This document shows, one piece after another, positions 1 to 8,911 of a stretch of DNA of 29,798 nt (positions are counted from its first letter, which is position 1; every line of letters begins with the position of its first letter). The translations under genes were made by a program, and so were the position numbers. Source of the DNA: Nemertoderma westbladi (Eukaryota; Xenacoelomorpha; Nemertodermatida; Nemertodermatidae); contig JAUCBJ010004621.1 of assembly GCA_032718475.1 (NCBI GenBank), positions 1-29,798 of the forward strand, written 5' to 3'. Under the pieces are notes generated by a model that worked only from the letters and a program-made list of their open reading frames with translations, was not told the origin of the DNA and did not search any database.

Positions 1-937
1 CCTCGGGTGCGGGTACCAAAAGAAGGTAAACACCAAACTGGTGAACGGATACATACAAATGTTCAGTTGCTCCAGGAATCTTTCGAAAGACTTAGAGTAG
101 AGCTGGATGAATAGGCCTACTAGACGCCATCTACCGGCGACAATTCGCTAACTATACCAGGATGTTCGATACTACTGCGTACCTTAGATGGCGTATGGAG
201 TTTCCTAAAGACAAGTTTTTTTCTTATTATTCATCTTCCTACAAATGTTTTCATTGCTACTGTTTTTTACTGCGGTTTTTCCAACAGATTTCTAGAATTC
301 TTCTGAACTGAAAACCAAAAGTTTCACAGTTGGGTATCACAGTATCACATATTTGGTATCACATATTATTCACGTTTTAGTTGTGTTATATGTATATTTA
401 ATTTTAAATATTTAGAATAATCGAAATCTATAATTAAAAATTGTATATAAATATTAAATATAAATTAAGTATAATAATATAATATATTGTATTAAAAACA
501 GTTAGTAGCATAACTTGCCTTGAACAAAATATTTTTAGATGGTATCGGTTTCCGGCTTACAGTTGGAAAATATATCAAACTCCAAGAAACTCGCAAACTC
601 TAGATACGGTATATTTATTACATGTATTTAGAAAATTTAATTAAAATAAACAAATTTAAATGTTTAGTATTTTTTATTAACTCAGGCCTTTTGTTGTGTG
701 TAGATATACTTCATTAGGCAGCAATATATTATATATGATATACTTTATTGCCCTGTGATTTAATATTTCACTTGTATATTTATACAATTTTGTTTACAAC
801 TATATATATATTACCTAATACACTTTGCTAAATGTTGTTTATGTAAATATAATAGGTTTAACTGAACGCTCATTTCAAGTTTTCTAACTTACCGAACCGA
901 ACCCAGCTAGCGAGTTCACGTTAAGATCAATTATTTG
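1..937. other. AT-rich non-coding sequence
   Basis: No coding region, RNA gene or mobile element is recognised. One short inverted repeat is visible: ACGCCATCTA near 125 and TAGATGGCGT near 186, about 50 bases apart. It could fold as a hairpin or be a mobile-element relic. The rest is AT-rich, probably upstream or intronic sequence of the tau-like gene that follows. Confidence 0.5.
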
Positions 938-1300
938 TGGGTTCATTGTATCAATTACAATGCACACTTCTCCAGCCAGACCCTATGCAACATTGTAGGT
1001 GTTTCATTAGTCCCCCTCCTCCCAAGTTTGTCACTTGAACAGAGCCGCCTCCGATATGCAGGACATTGCTTTAGTCTTGTGGACCAGCATGTGTACAATC
1101 TTGTGCAAACCCATGAAGATATTAAGTATGGGTCCATTAAGTTTTGAGTCGCTTCTTAAACGACACTGGCCTTGAAGAATTGGATAATCTCGCCAAAGTA
1201 ATGGCAATATTGATTTGGGGCAGTTAATTTTGTTAATAGACAGCATAGCTTACTCAATGCAGCATAGCTTACTCAATACAGCATAGCTTACTCAATGCAG
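938..1300 (+). mobile_element. LINE 3'-end fragment, copy 1
   Basis: This is a decayed piece of the same non-LTR retrotransposon seen better at 7930-8815. Shared stretches include TCAATTACAATGCACAC, the region corresponding to QTLYNIGGVSLVP, and GACACTGGCCTTGAAGA. Only the extreme C-terminal part of the reverse-transcriptase ORF remains, with stops and frameshifts. It is a 5'-truncated dead copy. The right boundary is approximate because the tail runs into a small tandem repeat. Confidence 0.75.
1242..1298 (+). repeat. Three tandem 19-bp units in a LINE tail
   Basis: The unit AGCATAGCTTACTCAATGC occurs three times back to back (1242-1260, 1261-1279, 1280-1298), the middle copy with one change. 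It resembles the 3' tail of the LINE copy at 20009 (GGCATAGCATACCTAATGC), so it is probably a tandem duplication of LINE tail sequence. Confidence 0.8.
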
Positions 1301-1730
1301 CTAGCTACAATGCACTGTGGCACAATTGAGAATTGATATTCATAATGAGATAGGGACTGTACGCCGATTATAGGGATCAATAACGTAGTGGTTCTTTGAC
1401 GCTCTCTTCTCGGGAAAGTAAATAATAAAATATTAACAATTAAATTGTAAACTTTTGTACAGAAATTGTACAAAAAATGGTAAACAATTAAATAATAAAA
1501 TTAAATGTAAATTATATAATTTAATTCTTCATTGGGAAGTATTTATTGCTGCTGCCCGGGTGAGAGTTAGATTAGGTAATTTTAACAAGGAATACATTTA
1601 TGGTGTCTGACGAATATTTGACATGCTGCAACCATAACCCGGAACGGAAGTGCTGCCCGTAATCTTATTTTCATTATTTAATGTTTAACTATAGACCTAT
1701 ATTGTTCATCTTATCAGTAACGTTGAGAAG
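1301..1730. other. Non-coding sequence before exon A
   Basis: AT-rich sequence with no supported gene. A splice-acceptor-like pyrimidine stretch ending in TTATCAG lies at 1711-1717, 13 bases before the ATG of exon A. An in-frame TAA at 1686-1688 lies upstream of that acceptor. Confidence 0.45.
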
Positions 1731-1847
1731 ATGGAAACTGTTGTCAACCATACAGGGAAACAACCTAAACGGAATATCACTGACGGCATTACTTCGCCTG
1801 ATACCAAAGGGATTTCAGACGTCACGAAGAAACCAATCAGAATCCAG
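1731..1847 (+). CDS. Tau-like MAP gene, exon A (possible first coding exon)
   Basis: This exon encodes 39 codons beginning METVVNHTGKQPKRN and ending KKPIRIQ, a basic, polar, probably disordered segment. The donor is CAG|GTCATT at 1848. The exon ends in phase 0, and joins in frame to exon B. The ATG at 1731 could be the initiator. The exon could instead begin at 1718, after the acceptor TTATCAG, and be internal; that frame stays open through the ATG, so this cannot be decided here. Assignment to the tau-like gene rests on strand, phase and order with the following exons, not on recognised homology. Exon structure is inferred, with no transcript evidence. Confidence 0.55.
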
Positions 1848-2040
1848 GTCATTTTGTTTTACTAGTATCGATATTGGCATTCTAATCTACAATGAATTTC
1901 CATAATTTTCTTATATTGACAGTAATCCCAGCAATCCCACAGTGCATTCATTATATTGCATTCTACATTTGTTGTGAATTTCATAATGAATTGATCTAGA
2001 AAGAATAATTCAGACAAAGTCTATAATATTATTGTTCCAG

Positions 2041-2145
2041 ATTATTAGTCACAGGCCAGCCGGTCCATTGCACACGGAATCTAAAGTAACTCAGTATTGG
2101 GAGCCCAAACCAAACCCTCCAGTCTCCAAGCCAACACCACAACAG
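2041..2145 (+). CDS. Tau-like MAP gene, exon B
   Basis: The exon follows the acceptor TTGTTCCAG (ends 2040) and stops at the donor CAACAG|GTATCT (2146). It is exactly 35 codons, phase 0 at both ends, reading IISHRPAGPL... and ending KPNPPVSKPTPQQ. The proline- and lysine-rich end resembles in composition the projection or proline-rich part of tau/MAP2 proteins, but no specific homologue is recognised. Splice sites at both ends, open frame and phase agreement with exons A and C make it a credible coding exon. Confidence 0.65.
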
Positions 2146-2623
2146 GTATCTCCTTCAACTACACATTCTTCCATCTGACGTTCTGCTTTTGCTCACATTT
2201 TCCTCACTAAACAGCAACAACTCGTACAATAACACCGGTTGTAATAACTTTATTGTTGTTGATCTTTTCTAGCGATGAACTATGAGCTGTTATTTACAAT
2301 CTTATATCGTGTCACATTCTTATTTACTAACAACATTTTATTTTATTATTTGCAAGATTAACATCGGACGCACTAATTCCGCTACAAGAAATAATATTTA
2401 CTAAACCTTGCCATGACATCATCGAATATGAAATTTCCCAATTTTCACAGCAACTAACATATCAACGATGTTCGAATTTCGCGTATTGAGTTCTACTTTG
2501 GAGTTAACAATAATTTCATAATATAATACTTATTAGAGATTTATTTACTGTGATGGCGAGATCTTTACTACGGTATATACTTACTACGGCGAAAATGTTA
2601 ACTAATGATTTTGTTATCCTGAC
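2146..2623. other. Intron sequence between exon B and the 22-bp satellite
   Basis: Unique AT-rich intronic sequence with no supported gene. ATGTTAAC at 2595-2602, 21 bases before the satellite, also occurs just beyond the right end of the array (4687-4694). This may be a chance match or a trace of the event that created or expanded the array. Confidence 0.5.
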
Positions 2624-4683
2624 GAACCTGAATCTCGTCTGTAGCGAACCTGAATCTCGTCTGTAGCGAACCTGAATCTCGTCTGTAGCGAACCTGAATA
2701 TCGTCTGTAGCGAACCTGAATCTCGTCTGTAGCGAACCTGAATCTCGTCTGTAGCGAACCTGAATCTCGTCTGTAGCGAACCTGAATCTCGCCTGTAGCG
2801 AACCTGAATCTCGTCTATAGCGAACCTGAATCTCGTCTGTATCGAACCTGAATCTCGTCTGTATCGAACCTGATTCTCGTCTGTAGCGAACCTGAATCTC
2901 GTCTGTAGCGAACCTGAATCTCGTCTGTACCGAACCTGAATCTCGTCTGTAGCGAACCTGAATCTCGTCTGTAGCGAACCTGAATCTCGTCTGTATCGAA
3001 CCTGAATCTCGTCTGTAGCGAACGTGAATCTCGTCTGTAGCGAACCTGAATCTCGTCTGTAGCGAACCTGAATCTCGTCTGTAGCGAACCTGAATCTCGT
3101 CTGTAGCGAACCAGAATCTCGACTGTAGCGAACCAGAATCTCGTCTGTAGCGAACCTGAATCTCGTCTGTAGCGAACCTGAATCTCGTCTGTAGCGAACC
3201 TGAATCTCGTCTGTAGCGAACCTGAATCTCGCCTGTAGCGAACCTGAATCTCGCCTGTAGCGAACCTGAATCTCGCCTGTAGCGAACCTGAATCTCGTCT
3301 GTACCGAACCTGAATCTCGTCTGTAGCGAACCTGAATCTCGTCTGTAGCGAACCTGAATCTCGTCTGTAGCGAACCTGAATCTCGTCTGTAGCGAACCTG
3401 AATCTCGTCTGTAGCGAACCTGAATCTCGTCTGTAGCCGACCTGAATCTCGTCTATAGCGAACCTGAATCTCGTCTGTAGCGAACCTGAATCTCGCCTAT
3501 AGCGAACCTGAATCTCGTCTGTAGCGAACCTGAATCTCGTCTGTAGCGAACCTGAATCTCGTCTGTAGCGAACCTGAATCTCTTCTGTAGCGAACCTGAA
3601 TCTCGTCTGTAGCGAACCTGAATCTCGCCTATAGCGAACCTGAATCTCGTCTGTAGCGAACCTGAATCTCGTCTGTAGCGAACCTGAATCTCGTCTGTAG
3701 CGAACATGAATCTCGTATGTAGCGAACCTGAATCTCGTATGTAGCGAACCTGAATCTCGTCTGTAGCGAACCTCAATATTGTCTGTAGCGAACCTGAATC
3801 TCGTCCGTAGCGAACCTTAATCTCGTCTGTAGCGAACCTGAATCTCGTCTGTACCGAACCTGAATCTCGTCTGTAGCGAACCTGAATCTCGTCTGTAGCG
3901 AACCTGAATCTCGTCTGTAGCGAACCTGAATCTCGCCTATAGCGAACCTGCATCTCGTCTGTAGCGAACCTGAATCTCGTCTGTAGCGAACCTGAATCTC
4001 GTCTGTAGCGAACATGAATCTCGTATGTAGCGAACATGAATCTCGTATGTAGCGAACATGAATCTCGTATGTAGCGAACCTGAATCTCGTCTGTAGCGAA
4101 CCTGAATCTCGTCTGTAGCGAACCTGAATCTCGTCTGTAGCGAACCTGAATCTCGTCTGTAGCGAACCTGAATCTCGTCTGTAGCGAACCTGAATCTCGT
4201 CTGTAGCGAACCTGAATCTCGTCTGTAGCGAACCTGAATCTCGTCTGTAGCGAACCTGAATCTCGTCTGTAGCGAACCTGAATCTCGTATGTAGCGAACC
4301 TGAATCTCGTATGTAGAGAACCTGAATCTCGTCTGTAGCGAACCTGAATCTCGGTTGTAGCGAACCTGAATCTCGTCTGTAGCGAACCTGAATCTAGTCT
4401 GTAGCGAACCTGAATCTCGTCTGTAGCGAACCTGAATCTCGTCTGTAGCGAACCTGAATCTCGTCTGTAGCGAACCTGAATCTCGTCTGTAGCGAACCTG
4501 AATCTCGTCTGTAGCGAACCTGAATCTCGTCTGTAGCGAACCTGAATCTCGTCTGTTGCGAACCTGAATCTCGTCTGTAGCGAACCTGAATCTCGTCTCT
4601 AGCGAACCTGAATCTCGTCTGTAGCGAACCTGAATCTCGTCTGTATCGAACCTGAATCTCGTCTGTAGCGAACCTGAGTCTCG
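2624..4683. repeat. 22-bp satellite array, about 94 copies
   Basis: The unit contains GAACCTGAATCTCGTCTG followed by TAGC, period 22 bp, tandem without spacers for about 2060 bp. Variants (GCCTGT, GCCTAT, GTATGT, TACC, TATC, AACATG) recur at multiples of 22. A block with GCCTAT at 3627 and AACATG at 3703 recurs 308 bp later (3935 and 4011), a 14-unit higher-order duplication. Long minus-strand ORFs arise because 22 is not a multiple of three and the unit lacks stops; they read a 22-residue repeat with RYRRDSGSLQT and are not genes. The array ends 37 bases before exon C. Confidence 0.97.
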
Positions 4684-4720
4684 AATATGTTAACATTCTA
4701 ACATAGCGATGTCTTTATAG

Positions 4721-4822
4721 ATCCTGAAAGAATCTTCCGAATTCCACTACGCCCATTTAGAGATAGAAGATCTCGACTCTACCGACCCCATCGACGACCC
4801 TAAGCTTATCAGGAAGTATAAG
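4721..4822 (+). CDS. Tau-like MAP gene, exon C
   Basis: Thirty-four codons, phase 0 to phase 0, between the acceptor GTCTTTATAG (ends 4720) and the consensus donor AAG|GTAAGA (4823). It reads ILKESSEFHYAHLEIEDL... and ends DPKLIRKYK, an acidic stretch closing with basic residues. A branch-point-like TTCTAAC lies at 4696-4702, about 19 bases before the acceptor AG, in the short unique stretch left between the satellite and the exon. It joins in frame to exon D across a 255-base intron. Consensus signals and frame make this a well-supported exon; the sequence itself is not recognised as a domain. Confidence 0.72.
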
Positions 4823-5077
4823 GTAAGAAGGAGTTTTAACTTTATCGCCCTAACAGCGCGTTTAATATGTGGGATATGTTAATGCCCAATAAAATTTTAT
4901 TAGAATTCCAATTTTTAGGCTTAGCTTTATTCTTTTGGCGCAGTGAATAAGTGAATAAAAAAAACGAATAAGTTATGCTTTATTTAGTTATACTTTATTT
5001 AGTTATGCTTTTTTAGTTATCAATTAATTATTCAATAAATACAAAGTAAATACATTTTTGATACTTTTTTACTTCAG

Positions 5078-7417
5078 GTAGAGAAACACGGTGATACTCC
5101 AATAATCGATCGCGACCAACGAAATGTTTTCTGGAGACGAGGATCCTTGTTCCCCTTGATAAGAACTCCAATAAGTGAACCTACCGAGGCTCTGGAAGAG
5201 CTGGAGGAACCTTCTCAGGAATTTATTGAACAGGAAGACATTTACAAAACAGAAATGGAATTGTGTGAGAATAGTGATAGTGAAGTTTCTTCTGATGATG
5301 GGATTAAATACAATATGAAGAACAATAATGTTTATGTAAAGATGAGAAATGATGTTATACCTGCGGGTCAACCGGAAACAATTCCAGAAAACGTCAAAGA
5401 AGGTGTGGGTAGCCCAAAGGATGTGAATATTAATGTTAACAACCCTATTACATCCGAAACACTTAAACCACAATTGAAGGAGAATATATCTCAATCTGTT
5501 CGGAATAAGACCAACTTAAAAAAGTCGCCAATTACTCAATCCACAATATCTTCACGGGCAAAAGGAAGAAAATACTCCAGTTATGCTATTAGAACCTCAT
5601 CGGATAGCAGCAGAAGAACCGCCAGTGAATCGTGTTGGTCGAGTGATTCCTTCGAGCAGAACGAAGAAGAATGTAGTAGATCGACCACAGAAGATGCAAA
5701 CAACTCTCAGTACATAGCTAGACATCGGGTGCGACTAAATATGCCGCAACGCGCAAGTTCTGAGTCAAGCATGGATAGACACAGGGTCAGTCAAGATAAA
5801 CCAATTGATGTTACACCTTATCACATAGACAAACAATTAAGTGATGAACCTATTAGATCTCCACATAATATCTGTAGAAAATGCATTCAGAAAAAAATTC
5901 CCCAAGATAAACAAATAAACCCCCATGGCAGTGCTGTTAAGGATAGAATAGACAAAAAGAAATTTAAAAAACCAGCAGATATGAAGGAATGGAACATATC
6001 TACTAAAGGGCTTAATCTAAAGGAGAGCCTAAGGAAATATGATGAGATTATAAAAATGAGACGAAAGTTATCACGGGAGAGAGAGTTAGCTCGGGAAAAA
6101 AAATTATCACGGGAATTTTCTAATGAATCTTGTGATAAATCAAACGATGTCTTTTCTCCTGCAGTATTATTATTAGAGGAACCTAACTTTTATTATCCTG
6201 TAATAAAAGCACATTCTGAACAAGAGCTTGAACAGTCTGCTGTAACTACAACTGTAGTTAAAATATCAAATAAAATATCGGAAGTTTCATCACCTACACA
6301 AACTGCTAAACCAGCCTGGAAAAGCTCAATAAAACCGCAGAATAAACAGCCAATCTTTATGGCCAGTCCTGTAAGATCAGAGTCTCTGATTAAACACAAG
6401 GACCACATGATGCACCATAGAATGTCTGTCGATGAGTTAGTGCCTAATTCTCCTGCAGCTAGTAGGCAATTAATTAATAAATTACGCCTCCAGGCCAATA
6501 ACAGGCAACAATCAGATATCAAAAATAAATCCAACCCCAATCCAACTGGAAAATCGGTCAACATTGCAAATATCAGTAATTCCAGGCAGGATCTACCTCA
6601 TACGTCGGAATCTCATAACCTTTTAGTCAAAAGTGAAACAAAGCCGGCAAAAGTTCCATGTGTTAAAATTGGTAAAGATAGACGCGAACAAACAAGTTCT
6701 GTTTCTAGTGTGGACCATGTTGGAGAGCCTATTTCTAATAATCACATTACACAGACGCCGCAACGTTCAAATATTACTGTCTTGTCAGATTCCCAATCTA
6801 AGAAACAACCTTGGATGGCTTCGCCCACAATCCAATATTTTAAACCACCCTACTGGTCAGAACAAGATAAATTTGATAAGGAAAGAAAATTCAAACATAA
6901 AAAACAACCAACTTACGAAGAATCAAAGAATATAAATCAAATTGATCGAAAAATTCAAAATGATGGCAGAGTTGATATTCACATTCATTCATCCCACGTT
7001 CATGATAATGACAGCGATGTGAATGGAGTCTACAAGAGGAAAGTTCGTTGTCATCGGAAAAAGGAGTGGGATATATCTACAAAGTACGATGCAGATGGAA
7101 CACCATTCTGGGGACCAGCGAGAGAAGTTGAATACGATCTGCAGCGGTATCGCAGCGACATTCACAGCAATCCCCAAGACAAAGAAGACGATTACGAGAT
7201 GGTTTACGAGCCAGATGAATCTGAAGCCGTCTATGTTAACCGTATGAAGGAAAGCGCTAAAGAGTTGGTTCATGTGGATGGTTACCACAATGACGATGTA
7301 TTCACTGAAGCTAGAGAATCAAATCGGTATTTTGTTTATCGTTACAGAAAGACAGATGGGGCAGTTGTGATGAAGCAAACCATGCCCAACTCCAATCACA
7401 GCCGTAATGTTAGAGTA
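5078..7417 (+). CDS. Tau-like MAP gene, large exon D (projection region)
   Basis: An open frame of 780 codons starts in phase 0 after the acceptor TTTTTTACTTCAG (VEKHGDTPIIDRDQRN...). The protein is low in hydrophobic residues, acidic at the start, then rich in Ser, Lys, Asn and Gln. A basic, probably helical stretch (LSRERELAREKKLSRE) lies near exon residues 326-341. Two short motifs occur twice: EWNISTK at residue 304 and EWDISTK at 663; KQPIFMASP at 423 and KQPWMASP at 576. This fits a long disordered projection domain of a microtubule-associated protein, but I recognise no named domain. The end is uncertain: the phase-0 donor chosen is GTA|GTAAAT at 7418. If it is not used, the frame runs 23 codons to a TAA at 7484-7486, giving a protein without microtubule-binding repeats. 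Codon use looks coding to about 7417 and hydrophobic and intron-like after it. Confidence 0.75.
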
Positions 7418-7929
7418 GTAAATCACATGGGAATCATTGACTTATCCGCCATACTCAGTATATTCACAAAAAATTATCACCGGTAATTTTATTAGTTGTT
7501 TGAAGTTGTTTAGCGAATTTAGTTATTAGTTGATTTTCTCTAAATTTTATGCTATTTATAGGATTCCTCTAACACGTTATTATTAATATAGTTGAGACGA
7601 TAAGCGCTCACGATTTTTATATTGAAAGCCAAAATTTAATTGAGAAATGAAAAGATATTGGCATTCGATATATTTTAAGTTTGACGGGAATAAAATATAA
7701 TAAAAGAAAAGATAAAGTTATTTTATACAGATGGATTATCATCAAGGGAAATATCATTGAGTTGAATGCTAATATCAAGGGTTTTTTTAATAATTCAGAC
7801 ACCGTTGTTTTGAATCCTTTACCTTTCCCCAGATGCCTAGGTCTTATCCCAAACTCTTTGTTCATGACCACAAATTGCAGAAATCGTCAACGAGACATAA
7901 ATATCCATCCAGTAATCTCATTTATATAC
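7418..7929. other. Start of the 12.4-kb intron
   Basis: AT-rich sequence containing the read-through stop codon of exon D and an AATAAA hexamer at 7689-7694. That hexamer could serve a short transcript ending after exon D, but chance occurrence is likely in such AT-rich DNA. No gene is supported here. Confidence 0.45.
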
Positions 7930-8815
7930 ATAAATGTCGAGGAAATCCTGCCAAGTACCTAACTGATCTAGACTTTGCTGATGACTTAGGAGTACACTCA
8001 GAATCATTAGAGGGAGCCCAACGGCTCCTCAGCTCATTAGAACATGCTGCTTCTAGTGTTGGTCTTTTTATTAACTCCAGAAAGACCAAAATTTTAACAG
8101 TCAACTTTGAAAGTCCTCAGCAAGTCTCTGATCGGATGAGCATAAGCTCAAAGGATGGTATGCTTGAGCATGTGGACGACTTCTGTTACCTGGGATCATG
8201 GATCCGGAAGTCAGGTGAGGACCTTCGAATACGTAAGGGAAAGGCATGGGCAGCCTTGAATAGGCTTTCCAGGATTTGGAAGTCACCGAGAATTAATCGG
8301 AAACTTAAGATCCGATTATTTAGAGCAGCAGTAGTTCCAGTACTCCTCTACGGGAGTCCATGCTGGGCTCTAACTGCTGAGGACACCAAATCTCTGGATG
8401 GCACATTCACAAGAATGCTACGCCGGGTTCATTGTGTCAAGTACAATGCACACATCTCCAACCAGACACTATATAACATTGGAGGTGTCTCATTGGTTCC
8501 CCCAAGCTTGACACTAGAACAAAATCGCCTCCGCTTTGCAGGACATTGCTTTCGCAGTGAGGACCAGCCAGTGCATAATCTTGTACTTTGGCAGCCTCGT
8601 GGAGTGAATAAGCATGGTGGACAGCCCATGACTTTCTTGAGACGCATCTTAAAGGACACTGGCCTTAAAGATGCGGATGATCTAGCAAATGTCATGGGTG
8701 ATAGGGAGTTGTGGCGGTGCAATTTTGTTGACAAGCCGGCACAGCATTCTTAAAAATGCAGCTGCAATGCAGCATGCCGATCCTAGTAGTATATACATGA
8801 GAAATTGCTGGCTAG
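7930..8815 (+). mobile_element. 5'-truncated LINE, reverse-transcriptase C-terminus, copy 2
   Basis: The frame ending at the TAA 8751-8753 encodes the last third of a non-LTR retrotransposon polymerase. It starts near PAKYLTDLDFADD, with the FADD catalytic motif C of the reverse-transcriptase palm. LLSSLEHAASSVGLFINSRK, FCYLGSWI and PVLLYGSPCWALT follow, then the C-terminal block QNRLRFAGHCFR. The N-terminal endonuclease and most of the RT are missing, so it cannot move by itself. This is the longest and cleanest of four copies of the family here. The clade is not assigned with confidence. The 3' tail (TGCAGCTGCAATGCAGC and CCTAGTAGTATATAC) matches tails at 20009-21062 in part. It lies about 100 bases before the hexanucleotide tract. 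Confidence 0.9.
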
Positions 8816-8911
8816 AATATATGTTCCGTGTCAGGAGTTTAGTCTTCAAAGTACTTCACAAGAATACCAAAATTGTGCAACTGCTGTTAGCAACTTTTAA
8901 TCTCCTTCCAA

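Noticed and set aside
539-608. Possible upstream exon (TTTTTAG|ATGGTATCGG...TACG|GTATAT)
   Set aside because: Splice-like borders exist, but its phase does not join exon A in an open frame and its sequence is not recognised.
2624-4683. CRISPR array
   Set aside because: Units are contiguous with no spacers, and the context is a spliced animal gene.
3453-4696. Minus-strand ORFs with a 22-residue repeat
   Set aside because: The frame is open only because the 22-bp satellite lacks stops in this direction; each unit is read in turn in three frames, so it is a shadow of the repeat.
5069-5494. Minus-strand ORF of 141 codons, and others opposite exon D
   Set aside because: Antisense shadows of the large coding exon, with no recognisable features.
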